From positions 57,024 to 121,023 of the forward strand of contig JADCFQ010000025.1 of assembly GCA_020249435.1 (NCBI GenBank): a stretch of DNA of 64,000 nt. The letters run 5' to 3'. Origin of the DNA: Roseomonas sp. GTDB taxonomy: Bacteria > Pseudomonadota > Alphaproteobacteria > Acetobacterales > Acetobacteraceae. A model generated the notes under the pieces. That model saw nothing but the letters and a program-made list of their open reading frames with translations, was not told the DNA's origin and ran no database searches. Positions 17,057 through 25,375 of this stretch are shown piece by piece (the stretch's first letter is position 1; the number at the start of each line of letters is the position of its first letter). The position numbers were made by a program, and so were the translations under genes.

Positions 17057-18217
17057 TTAGCCCTTCACCAACCCCTTTTCCACCACGCGCGCAAAAAGCG
17101 CCGCGCCATAGGGGATGGCTTCGTCATTGAACTGGTACCGCGGGTTATGCACTTCCGCCCCATCGCCAATGCCGAAATTGATATAGGCGCCAGGGACACG
17201 TTCCAACATGAAGGAAAAATCCTCGGACGCCATGGCGGGCGGCTTGTCGCGCGCCACCTTGTCTTCGCCGACCAATTCCGCCGCTGCCGCCGCCAGGGCT
17301 TCGGTATGTTCCGGCGCATTGATGGTGGGGGCGAAAATCAGCCGGTAATCCACATTGGCCGAGGCGCCAAAGCCGGCGGCAACCCCCGCCGCCACGCGCT
17401 TCAGCCCTTCTTCGATCTGCTGGCCGACATCGCGCGAAAAGAAGCGCGCCGTGCCGGAAATCACCGCGGTTTCGGGGATGATGTTATAGGCTTCGCCGCC
17501 CACGACCTTCGTCACGCTGATCACCGCCACATCCCGTGGGGAGAGGTTGCGGGAGACGATGGATTGCAGTGCCGCCGTGACATGGCAGGCGGCCAGCACG
17601 GGATCAATCGAAGCCTCGGGCCGCGCGCCATGGGCGCCCTTGCCGGTGATGGTGATGTCGAAAAACGCGCCGCCCGCCATGAAGGCGCCGCTCCGGATGG
17701 CAAATTCGCCAAGCGGGAAATTTGGGCGGTTATGCATGCCGTAAATGGCATCGCAGGGGAACCGCTCGAACAACCCATCTTCCAGCATGGCGAGCGCGCC
17801 GCCGCAGCCTTCCTCCCCCGGTTGGAAGATAAAATGGACAATGCCATCAAAATTGCGGGTCTCAGTCAGGTATTTGGCGGCGCCCAACAGCATGGTGGTA
17901 TGGCCATCATGCCCGCAGGCATGCATTGCGCCCTTCACCGTGCTGCGAAAGGGCAGGTCCGTCAGTTCATCCATCGGCAGCGCATCCATATCGGCGCGCA
18001 GCCCGATGGCGCGATTGCCGGACCCATTCCGCAGGACGCCGACCACGCCCGTGCCGCCCACGCCGCGATGCACTTCAATCCCCAAAGCCTCCAGCGCGGT
18101 CGCAACCTTCTCGGCGGTTCGGAATTCCGCCATGCCGAGTTCCGGATGGGCATGCAGGTCACGCCGGAAGGCAGTGAGTTCGGCCTGGTGGCGGCGGATA
18201 GCTTCGATGGGGGACAT
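17057..18217 (-). CDS. M20 family metallopeptidase/amidohydrolase (hippurate-hydrolase-like)
   Basis: This 386-residue protein starts MSPIEAIRRHQAELTAFRRD, followed by LHAHPELGMAEFRTAE typical of the M20D (hippuricase, IAA-amino-acid hydrolase) subfamily. Metal-site motifs are ACGHDGHTTM (Cys101, His103, Asp104, His106) and FQPGEEG (Glu136, Glu137). These enzymes remove acyl groups from amino-acid conjugates in the cytoplasm. The reading frame continues 41 codons upstream, but the homologous N-terminus supports the ATG at 18217. The gene is divergent from thyX with a 121-bp gap. Confidence 0.9.
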   Translation of the reverse strand: MSPIEAIRRHQAELTAFRRDLHAHPELGMAEFRTAEKVATALEALGIEVHRGVGGTGVVGVLRNGSGNRAIGLRADMDALPMDELTDLPFRSTVKGAMHACGHDGHTTMLLGAAKYLTETRNFDGIVHFIFQPGEEGCGGALAMLEDGLFERFPCDAIYGMHNRPNFPLGEFAIRSGAFMAGGAFFDITITGKGAHGARPEASIDPVLAACHVTAALQSIVSRNLSPRDVAVISVTKVVGGEAYNIIPETAVISGTARFFSRDVGQQIEEGLKRVAAGVAAGFGASANVDYRLIFAPTINAPEHTEALAAAAAELVGEDKVARDKPPAMASEDFSFMLERVPGAYINFGIGDGAEVHNPRYQFNDEAIPYGAALFARVVEKGLVKG

Positions 18218-18338
18218 GGGGGCTCCGGTGGGGCTGATTTCCCGCCCATCCTGCCCGGAAGTGGCGCCCCGTGGAAGAAGCAGCGCTTGACCCCGCGTGC
18301 CGGGAACGCCAAACGGGCTGAAAGAGGCGGATTTCAAC

Positions 18339-19274
18339 ATGGCACTGACCGAAGCACAGCAACAAGAAATCGCATCCGCGCGCGCGGATCAGGCACAAAC
18401 GCGCCGCCCGAGCGTGCCGGCGCTGGAAGCCATGCTGTTCGAAGCCCTGCCGGTGCTGGATCACGGCTTTGTCCGGGTGATTGATTACATGGGCGATGAC
18501 GCCGCCATTGTGCAGGCAGCGCGCGTTTCCTATGGCCGCGGCACTCGTGCGGCGAATGAGGATCGCGGCCTGATCCGCTACCTGATGCGCCATCGCCACA
18601 GCACGCCCTTTGAGATGTGCGAAATCAAATATCACATAAAACTGCCGATCTTCGTGGCGCGCCAATGGATCAGGCACCGCACCGCCAATGTGAATGAATA
18701 CTCCGCGCGCTATTCCATCCTGGACCGCGAATTCTACATCCCCGCGCCGGAACATCTGGCCGCGCAATCCGCCAGCAATCGCCAGGGGCGCGGCGATGTG
18801 CTGCAAGGTGCGGAAGCCGCGCGCGTGCTTGATCTGCTGCGCGAAGACGCCACGCGCAATTATGATCATTATCTTGAAATGCTGAATGAGGATGATGAAG
18901 GTGCTGCGCGCGATGAAAACCGCCAGGGCCTGGCGCGCGAATTGGCGCGGATGAACCTGACGCTCAATGCCTATACGCAATGGTATTGGAAGACGGATTT
19001 GCACAATCTGCTGCATTTCCTGTCGCTGCGCGCCGATGCCCATGCGCAGTATGAAATCCGCGTCTATGCGGATGCCATGCTCAAAACGGTTGAAGCCTGG
19101 GTGCCGATGGCCTTTGAAGCCTTCCGCGATTACCGCATGGGCGCGGTGACGCTTTCCGCGCAGATGATCTCCATTCTGCGCCGCATGCTGGCGCATGAGG
19201 CTGTGACGCAGGAAACCAGCGGGCTTTCGAAGCGCGAATGGCGGGAGATGATGGATATGCTGGGGCGGTCCTAA
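18339..19274 (+). CDS. thyX: FAD-dependent thymidylate synthase ThyX
   Basis: This 311-residue protein contains the ThyX signature [15 protein letters not shown] from residue 112 on, the FAD/dUMP-binding motif of flavin-dependent thymidylate synthases. [20 protein letters not shown] precedes it. The enzyme makes dTMP from dUMP with methylene-tetrahydrofolate and reduced FAD. An upstream in-frame start adds 14 residues, but AAGAGGCGG at 18322-18330 is well placed for the ATG at 18339. It is longer than minimal ThyX proteins (about 220-250 residues), in line with the longer alphaproteobacterial form. No thyA or folA is seen in this window. Confidence 0.95.
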   Translation: MALTEAQQQEIASARADQAQTRRPSVPALEAMLFEALPVLDHGFVRVIDYMGDDAAIVQAARVSYGRGTRAANEDRGLIRYLMRHRHSTPFEMCEIKYHIKLPIFVARQWIRHRTANVNEYSARYSILDREFYIPAPEHLAAQSASNRQGRGDVLQGAEAARVLDLLREDATRNYDHYLEMLNEDDEGAARDENRQGLARELARMNLTLNAYTQWYWKTDLHNLLHFLSLRADAHAQYEIRVYADAMLKTVEAWVPMAFEAFRDYRMGAVTLSAQMISILRRMLAHEAVTQETSGLSKREWREMMDMLGRS

Positions 19275-19313
19275 CGACCAGGCCTCAGCCTTGAACGGTG
19301 GCGCGACCGCCGC

Positions 19314-20411
19314 TTACAGCATCCGCAGCAATGCCGGGAAGTTCCCCGCCTGCCAGGCCGCTGCCGGCACATGGCTGCCCGCTGTGCGCGTGCCCGCGCT
19401 GGTCGAAAGGCGCAAGTCGCGGGGCGAAATCCCATAGCTCCGGCGGAACATCCGGCTGAAGCTGGAAGGATCGAAAAGCCCGACCGATTCGGCGATTTCC
19501 GAAATGCTGCGCGGATCAGCCGGGTTGGACAGGGCGCGATGCGCCGCCGCCAGCCGCTCTCGCTGAATGCAAAGCGCAACCCCGCCATGCATCTCAAACA
19601 ACCGATAAAGCTGAGATCGCGAAATCCCGGCCAGCCGGCAAAGCCGCGCCGGGCCGAAGGTGGCCGACCCCAAATTGGCGCGGATCAGCGCCCTGAGCCG
19701 CATGATCTGCGCCGCCGCCACCGGACCCGATATGGCCTGTTCGGCACCCGTACCGGGCGCCACGGCAAGGGCGATCATGGCCTGGGTTGCTTCGGCCATC
19801 CGTTCCGCCTCGGGCGCGGTCATGCGCGGCAATTCTGCCGAGAGCAGCCGCAGATGATCAGCCAATAGCCGGCCTTCAGGCGTGTTCAACATGCGCGAAT
19901 CATAGCCAAGCCGGCTGGTTTCCGGCAGCAAATCGCGTGGCAGATACAGAAACAGCCAGGAAGACCGGGTGCGCGCTACCTCAAATGGCTGCGCCAGCGA
20001 ATCCAGCATGATCTGCCCTGGCTGCATCATGGTGACTTGGTCACGCGCGCGATGGACCCGGCTGCCCTGCAGGGCCATGGAAAAGCACCAATGATCCAAA
20101 CCATCCCGACGCAGGCATTCGGCGGTGCGGCTATAGGCGCCACCTGGGGTTTCTGCCTTGGTCAGCGCCAGCCGACCAAAGCTCCAGGTCGTTGCCTCGG
20201 CCTCATAGCTTTCGGGGCGGGATGGCGGGATGTGGTGGATCAGAAAGCTGGCATTGGCATCGCGCCAGGCATCGAATTGCGCGCTCGGCGGTAGGTGGCG
20301 GGTTGTCTCATGCAGGCATGGCAAGGGTTCCGGCCGCGCGGTATCGGACGGCAAAACGCCCGCCACAACCCCCGCCGCCCCCGCAGCCTGATAGCCCCCA
20401 AACTCCAGCAT
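19314..20411 (-). CDS. AraC family transcriptional regulator (paralogue 1)
   Basis: This 365-residue protein has an N-terminal AraC-binding-like sensor domain and a C-terminal AraC helix-turn-helix pair: ARLCRLAGISRSQLYRLFEM, then ISEIAESVGLFDPSSFSRMF and RRSYGISPRD. The sensor part contains RRDGLDHWCFSMAL, a segment also seen in the second AraC protein of this window (28434-29459). The start at 20411 (MLEFGGYQ) follows AAAGGTC; a longer version from 20480 is possible. It is divergent from a patatin-like gene with 252 bp between starts and probably regulates that gene or itself. The ligand is unknown. Confidence 0.88.
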   Translation of the reverse strand: MLEFGGYQAAGAAGVVAGVLPSDTARPEPLPCLHETTRHLPPSAQFDAWRDANASFLIHHIPPSRPESYEAEATTWSFGRLALTKAETPGGAYSRTAECLRRDGLDHWCFSMALQGSRVHRARDQVTMMQPGQIMLDSLAQPFEVARTRSSWLFLYLPRDLLPETSRLGYDSRMLNTPEGRLLADHLRLLSAELPRMTAPEAERMAEATQAMIALAVAPGTGAEQAISGPVAAAQIMRLRALIRANLGSATFGPARLCRLAGISRSQLYRLFEMHGGVALCIQRERLAAAHRALSNPADPRSISEIAESVGLFDPSSFSRMFRRSYGISPRDLRLSTSAGTRTAGSHVPAAAWQAGNFPALLRML

Positions 20412-20663
20412 TTGCTTTGACCTTTTACCAGCAGCCCGGCCCCTTATGGGAAATCTAAAGGAAAGATCGCGAGAAGCCAAGGAATTCTTAACTTTTCAGG
20501 CGCTTCCATGAAACGCCCCGTATGCTGATGGGACGCGGGGCTTAGGCGCGCCAAGATTTCTCTATTGCAGCGCAGCATTGCCTGGGCTGAAAGGGAGCGC
20601 GGGACTGGCCTCCCCCTCGCAGGAGGATTGGTCTGCCCCGCCCAGTCCGAAAGGGGATCTGCC

Positions 20664-21686
20664 ATGACCAAGCGCGAAACCGTCAATGTTGACCTTGCCC
20701 TGCAAGGTGGTGGCGCGCATGGCGCCTTTACCTGGGGGGTCTTGGACAGGCTTCTTGAGGAACCCTGGCTGGAGATTGAGGGTATTTCCGGCACCTCTGC
20801 CGGTGCGATGAACGCCGCAATCATGGCCTGCGGCTATGCGCGCGAAGGCCGGGATGGCGCGCGCCAGGCGCTTGAGGGCTTCTGGCGCAAGGTCTCCAAG
20901 GCTGCGCGCTTCAGCCCGTTTCAGCGCGGCCCGGTGGATATCATGCTCGGGCGCTGGACGCTGGATAACTCGCCGGCCTTTCTGATGATGGATCTGATGG
21001 CGCGCATGGTCTCGCCCTATGATGTGCCATCGGTGGGCGGCAATCCGCTCGCGGATGTGCTGACGGATTGCCTGGATTTCGCGGCACTCCGCAATGGGCC
21101 GATCAAGGTGTTTGTGACGGCGACCAATGTGCGCACGGGTCGGGCGCGGGTGTTCCGCAATGCCGATCTGGGGGTGGAAGCGCTACTCGCTTCCGCCTGC
21201 CTGCCGCAGCTTTTCCAGGCGGTCGAAATTGATGGTGAAGCCTATTGGGATGGCGGCTTTGCCGGCAATCCAACCCTGGTGCCTTTAGTTACGGAATTGG
21301 AATCGGATGACACCATCCTGATCCCGATCAACCCGATTGACCGCCCCGGCCTGCCGCGCAGTGCGCGTGACATTTTGGATCGCGTTAATGAAATCTCCTT
21401 CAACGCGGTGGCGCTGAAGGAACTCAAGATGATGGCGCTGCTCCGCAAGGTGGCGGATCCGGGCGACAGCGAAGGTGCCGCCTGGGCGCGCATGCGGCTT
21501 CATATGGTGCGCAATGATGTGATGGTGGACCTTGGCTATTCCTCCAAGCTCAATGCCGAATGGGCCTTTCTGGAATGGTTGCGCGATGCCGGGCGGCAGG
21601 CGGGAGACGCGTTTCTGCGCGATCACGCTGCGGCGCTTGGCAAGCATTCCTCACTTGATCTGGATGCCTTGCTTGCGGGCATGTGA
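20664..21686 (+). CDS. Patatin-like phospholipase family protein
   Basis: A 340-residue protein with the three patatin elements: the oxyanion loop LQGGGAHGAF (Gly15-Gly20), the nucleophile motif GISGTSAGAMN with Ser45, and the catalytic Asp in YWDGGFAGNP. Patatins are Ser-Asp dyad lipid acyl hydrolases. There is no signal peptide, so it is cytoplasmic or at the inner face of the membrane. A longer reading frame starts at 20565, but AAGGGGATC before the ATG at 20664 and the conserved N-terminus support the shorter form. It is divergent from an AraC-type regulator. Its stop is only 4 nt from the end of the convergent PerM-type gene. Confidence 0.9.
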   Translation: MTKRETVNVDLALQGGGAHGAFTWGVLDRLLEEPWLEIEGISGTSAGAMNAAIMACGYAREGRDGARQALEGFWRKVSKAARFSPFQRGPVDIMLGRWTLDNSPAFLMMDLMARMVSPYDVPSVGGNPLADVLTDCLDFAALRNGPIKVFVTATNVRTGRARVFRNADLGVEALLASACLPQLFQAVEIDGEAYWDGGFAGNPTLVPLVTELESDDTILIPINPIDRPGLPRSARDILDRVNEISFNAVALKELKMMALLRKVADPGDSEGAAWARMRLHMVRNDVMVDLGYSSKLNAEWAFLEWLRDAGRQAGDAFLRDHAAALGKHSSLDLDALLAGM

Positions 21687-21690
21687 AAAC

Positions 21691-22719
21691 CTAATCGCGC
21701 GCTTCCTTCCCCGACAGCAACGCGGCAAAGGGCCGCGCGGCGAGGAATTCCTCACAAAGCGTCAGCGTGGCAATCAGCGCCGGCGGGCCGATAAAGGCGC
21801 CCGGCACGCCCCAGAGGAACCCACCGATAAAGACCGAAGCCAGCACCAGAAACGGCGAAACCGCCAGATTGCGCCCCGCCAGCCGCGGTTCGATATAGCT
21901 GCCGCCCAGAAACTGCATCACCTGCATTCCGGCAAAAACCATCAACGCCGAACCCCAGGACCCGAATTGCAGCGCAGCGAACAGCGTCGGGAAAAGTGTC
22001 GCCACCAGCGGCCCGAGGAAGGGGATGTAATTCAACACCAGCGCAATCGCGCCCCATTCGGCGGCAAGCTCAAGCCCCATAATCGCTGCAAAGGCCCAAA
22101 CCACGAGGCCCGTCGCGACCGATACCAGCGTGCGCACCAGCATATAGGCGCGGAGCTTCGCCCCGATTCGCTCCGCCGCGCGCAGCAGCGCTGTCGGCGT
22201 ATTATGCCGCAGGATCAGCATCTGCGATCTGACCGCGCCAACCTCCAGAAGGCCGAGCAGCACGAACACCAGCGTCAGCAGAATGAAGCTGAGCGTGCCG
22301 CGCAGCTGCGCCAGGACGCCCTGTGCCAGACGCACGAGCCAGCGCGCATCGAATTGCGCGGCGATGGTGCCCGCCACATCAATGCCGCGTGCCTCCGCCC
22401 AGGCAAGCTGCGCGGCGTAGAACGCCTGAAGTTGCGCTGCATTCGAAACAATATGCGAACCAACGCGGCCAAAGGCCCAAGCGACCAGCCAGGCCAGGCC
22501 AAGCAATGTCACCAGCGTGACCAGCATGGTCACCAGCAGCGCCGCCACCGCGGGGATGCGTTTTTGCAAAGCGCCTTGCAGCGGCCAGACCAGCGCAATG
22601 GCAAAGAAGGCAAAGACAATCGGCGCGATCACGGCTTGCGCTGCCGAAAGCCCTGCCGCCAATATGACCACGCAGGTGAGCGAGAGCAAAACAATCAGGG
22701 GTCGGGGCAGGGCGCTCAT
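21691..22719 (-). CDS. AI-2E family transporter/PerM-type permease (paralogue 1)
   Basis: This 342-residue membrane protein has two N-terminal helix pairs (LIVLLSLTCVVILAAGL, IVFAFFAIALVWPLQGAL), a cytoplasmic central segment, and a C-terminal group of about four helices including GAIALVLNYIPFLGPLVATL, the diagnostic motif of the AI-2E/PerM/UPF0118 family. Members have been linked to autoinducer export, Na+/H+ antiport or permease roles, so function here is open. The chosen ATG at 22719 follows GAAAGAGAG. A divergent hydrolase gene starts only 23 bp away. A second member of the family lies at 52100-53239. Confidence 0.88.
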   Translation of the reverse strand: MSALPRPLIVLLSLTCVVILAAGLSAAQAVIAPIVFAFFAIALVWPLQGALQKRIPAVAALLVTMLVTLVTLLGLAWLVAWAFGRVGSHIVSNAAQLQAFYAAQLAWAEARGIDVAGTIAAQFDARWLVRLAQGVLAQLRGTLSFILLTLVFVLLGLLEVGAVRSQMLILRHNTPTALLRAAERIGAKLRAYMLVRTLVSVATGLVVWAFAAIMGLELAAEWGAIALVLNYIPFLGPLVATLFPTLFAALQFGSWGSALMVFAGMQVMQFLGGSYIEPRLAGRNLAVSPFLVLASVFIGGFLWGVPGAFIGPPALIATLTLCEEFLAARPFAALLSGKEARD

Positions 22720-22742
22720 GATCTCTCTTTCGGAGGTGCCGG

Positions 22743-24254
22743 ATGCTGATGCGTTGGGCAAAGGGTTTCGGCAAGCAGGCATTGATTCTGGTGGCGGCGC
22801 TGCTGGCGATAGGTATCGCGCTGCGCGCCTGGGATGTCTATCACGGGCCTGATTTGCGCCCCTGGCATACCAAGGTGCCGCCCGAATTGGATGCGGCAGC
22901 GCTGGATGCGACGGATTGGGCCGGTTACATGGCGGCCGAGGCGCGCGCCTTTGATTTCGTCCGGGAGAAAATCACCGATCGCCTGCCGGCGGAAGATCGT
23001 GGCCCCGGCAATCGCTATGATGCGGCAAGCCCGCTCAACCCGACCCGTTTCGCCAAGGATTGGAACCGGTCCTTCATCCTGGAACCGCGAGCCCCGCCCC
23101 GAGGTGCCGTGGTGCTGGTGCATGGCCTGACCGATGCGCCTTTCAGCATGCGCCATTTGGCGCAGCTTTACGTCGAAGCGGGCTTCATTGCCATTGCGCC
23201 GCGCATGCCAGGCCATGGCACCGTGCCGGCGGGGCTGACGGACGCCACCTGGCCGAAATGGGCCGCTGCCACGCGACTCGCGGTGCGCGAAGCGCGCCGC
23301 CGCGCGCCTGGCCTGCCCCTGCATTTGGTCGGCTATTCCAATGGTGGCGCGCTGGTGCTGCGCCACGCGCTGGAAGAAGTGGAAGCGGGCAACGCGGCCA
23401 TGCCGGATCAGCTTGTGCTGCTCTCCCCCATGGTGGGCGTGACACCTTTTGCGCGTTTTGCGGGGCTCGCGGGCCTGCCGGCGCTGCTGCCGGCCTTTGC
23501 CGGGGCGGCCTGGCTTTCCGTGCTGCCGGAATTCAACCCCTTCAAATTCAATTCCTTCCCGGTGAATGCCGCGCGGCAATCCCATCAATTGACCGCCGAG
23601 GTGCAAGCCCGGCTGCGGCGCGTGACGGATGCCGGGCGGCTGCAAAACCTGCCGCCGATCCTGACTTTCCAATCGGTCGCGGATTCCACGGTCAGCACCC
23701 GCGCCGTGATCACCAGTTTGCATGCGCTTTTGCCGGCGGGCCGGAGTGAATTGGTTTTGTTTGACCTCAATCGCGAAGCGCGGCTTGGCCCCATGCTGAG
23801 CCCCGGCGCGGACGCGGCCCTTGGCGCCATGCCGCCCGCACCGCGCGGCTTCAGCCTGACCCTTGTGACCAATGCCGCGCCGGATAGCCTCTCGGTGGAA
23901 GCGCGCCGAACCGTGGCCGGCGAAACCGCTCAGACTGCCCGGGCGCTGGGGCTTGCCTGGCCGGCGGGGCTTTTCTCGCTGTCGCATGTGGCCTTGCCCT
24001 TCCCGGTGGAAGATGGGCTCTATGGTCTCGCGCCGTCGGCCCAGGATCATTTTGGCGTCAGGCTTGGCACCATCGCGCCACGCGGTGAAAATGGCGTATT
24101 GGTGATGAGCCTGGATTCCCTATTGCGCATTTCATCGAACCCGTTCTTTTCATACATGCGAGAGAGGATGGAAAGCATCATGCCAAGCACCGCCGGGACG
24201 CAGAGCGCACCAACGGGACGCGCCGCCGATACGGCTGCGCCGCTCAGGCGTTAA
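22743..24254 (+). CDS. Membrane-anchored alpha/beta hydrolase
   Basis: This 503-residue protein has one N-terminal hydrophobic helix (residues about 10-28, ALILVAALLAIGIAL), likely an uncleaved anchor. An alpha/beta hydrolase core follows: VVLVHGLTDAPFSM (oxyanion HG) and the nucleophile elbow GYSNGG with Ser199. The fold resembles carboxylesterases or lysophospholipases facing the periplasm. A second ATG lies two codons downstream. The RND adaptor gene starts 35 nt after its stop, so it may head the pump operon. The substrate is unknown. Confidence 0.82.
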   Translation: MLMRWAKGFGKQALILVAALLAIGIALRAWDVYHGPDLRPWHTKVPPELDAAALDATDWAGYMAAEARAFDFVREKITDRLPAEDRGPGNRYDAASPLNPTRFAKDWNRSFILEPRAPPRGAVVLVHGLTDAPFSMRHLAQLYVEAGFIAIAPRMPGHGTVPAGLTDATWPKWAAATRLAVREARRRAPGLPLHLVGYSNGGALVLRHALEEVEAGNAAMPDQLVLLSPMVGVTPFARFAGLAGLPALLPAFAGAAWLSVLPEFNPFKFNSFPVNAARQSHQLTAEVQARLRRVTDAGRLQNLPPILTFQSVADSTVSTRAVITSLHALLPAGRSELVLFDLNREARLGPMLSPGADAALGAMPPAPRGFSLTLVTNAAPDSLSVEARRTVAGETAQTARALGLAWPAGLFSLSHVALPFPVEDGLYGLAPSAQDHFGVRLGTIAPRGENGVLVMSLDSLLRISSNPFFSYMRERMESIMPSTAGTQSAPTGRAADTAAPLRR

Positions 24255-24289
24255 TCATGCGACGCTTTATGCATTTGGAGGGATCGAGG

Positions 24290-25375
24290 ATGCGGGATTT
24301 TCCGGGCGCCTATGGGCTGCCATGCCTGATCCTGGCCTTGGCCCTGGCCGCTTGCGATCAGGCGCCCCCGCCACCCGCCGCCGATCCGCGCCCGGTGCGC
24401 GTGGTGAGTGTGGGCGAACGGGCCGAAAGCACCATCGTCACCCTGACCGGCACCATTCAGGCGCAAACCGAAGTCAATCTCGGCTTTCGCATTGATGGCC
24501 GCATGGTGGAACGCCTGGTCAATGTGGGGGATCGGGTGGAGGCCGGGCAGGTCATTGCGCGGCTTGACCCGACGACCGAGGAAAACAGCCTGCGCGCAGC
24601 CCGTGCCGCGCTTCTGGCGGCTGAGGCGCAGTTGGTCGAAACTCATGCGAATTATCACCGGGCGCGCGAATTGCTGCGCACCGGTTTCGGCACGCGCCAG
24701 CGCTATGATCAGGCAGGGCAGCAATTGCAAACCGCGACCAGTGCGGTGGATTCCGCCGAAGCCCAGGTGAATATCGCGCAAAACCGCCTGGGCTATACGG
24801 TGCTGGTAGCCGATGCGCCGGGCACTGTTACCGCGCGCGGGGCGGAACCCGGCGAAGTGGTCGCCCCGGGGCGCATGATTATCCGCCTTGCGCGCCAGGA
24901 AGGGTTGGATGGCGTGTTTGATGTGCCGCCGCTGGTCAAGGATCAGGCACCGCCCGGCGTGGTGGTGAGCGTGGCACTGACACTTGACCCTAATGTCAGC
25001 GCCCAAGGCCGCGTGCGGGAAGTCTCGCCAAGCGCCGATCCCGTGACCGGCACGTTCCGGGTGCGTATCGGGCTGAGTAATCCGCCGCCGGCACTGAGGC
25101 TTGGGTCAACCGTGACCGGGCGGATGGAGGTCACCAGCGGTGGTGGCTATACCCTCCCGGCCAGTGCGCTGACGCGCCAGGGTGCGAGCCCGGCGGTTTG
25201 GGTGGTGGACACAGCATCACGCAGCGTCGCCCTGCGCCCCGTTGAGGTGCTGCGCCATGATCCGGCGCGGGTGGTGGTCAGTTCTGGCCTGACGCGCGGG
25301 GATGTGGTGGTGACCGCGGGCGTGCAGGCGCTGCGCCCCGGGCAGAAGGTGCGCTTGCTGGAAGCCGCACAGTGA
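24290..25375 (+). CDS. Efflux RND transporter periplasmic adaptor subunit (lipoprotein)
   Basis: A 361-residue HlyD/AcrA-type membrane fusion protein. The N-terminus is a lipoprotein signal ending LALAACDQ with the lipidated Cys at residue 22. A biotinyl-lipoyl-like half follows (NLGFRIDGRMVERLVNVGDRVEAG), then an alpha-hairpin (about residues 95-150), the second lipoyl half and a C-terminal beta-barrel. It connects the inner-membrane pump to an outer-membrane channel. GGAGG at 24277-24281 favours the ATG at 24290 over an earlier one at 24257. The stop overlaps the pump start (GTGA). No TolC-like channel gene follows. Confidence 0.92.
   Translation: MRDFPGAYGLPCLILALALAACDQAPPPPAADPRPVRVVSVGERAESTIVTLTGTIQAQTEVNLGFRIDGRMVERLVNVGDRVEAGQVIARLDPTTEENSLRAARAALLAAEAQLVETHANYHRARELLRTGFGTRQRYDQAGQQLQTATSAVDSAEAQVNIAQNRLGYTVLVADAPGTVTARGAEPGEVVAPGRMIIRLARQEGLDGVFDVPPLVKDQAPPGVVVSVALTLDPNVSAQGRVREVSPSADPVTGTFRVRIGLSNPPPALRLGSTVTGRMEVTSGGGYTLPASALTRQGASPAVWVVDTASRSVALRPVEVLRHDPARVVVSSGLTRGDVVVTAGVQALRPGQKVRLLEAAQ

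Noticed and set aside
17012..18484. 490-residue plus-strand open frame
   Set aside because: Antisense to the M20 gene at 17057-18217 and then out of frame with thyX.
22716..24050. 444-residue minus-strand open frame
   Set aside because: Antisense to the alpha/beta hydrolase; low-complexity composition and no motif.
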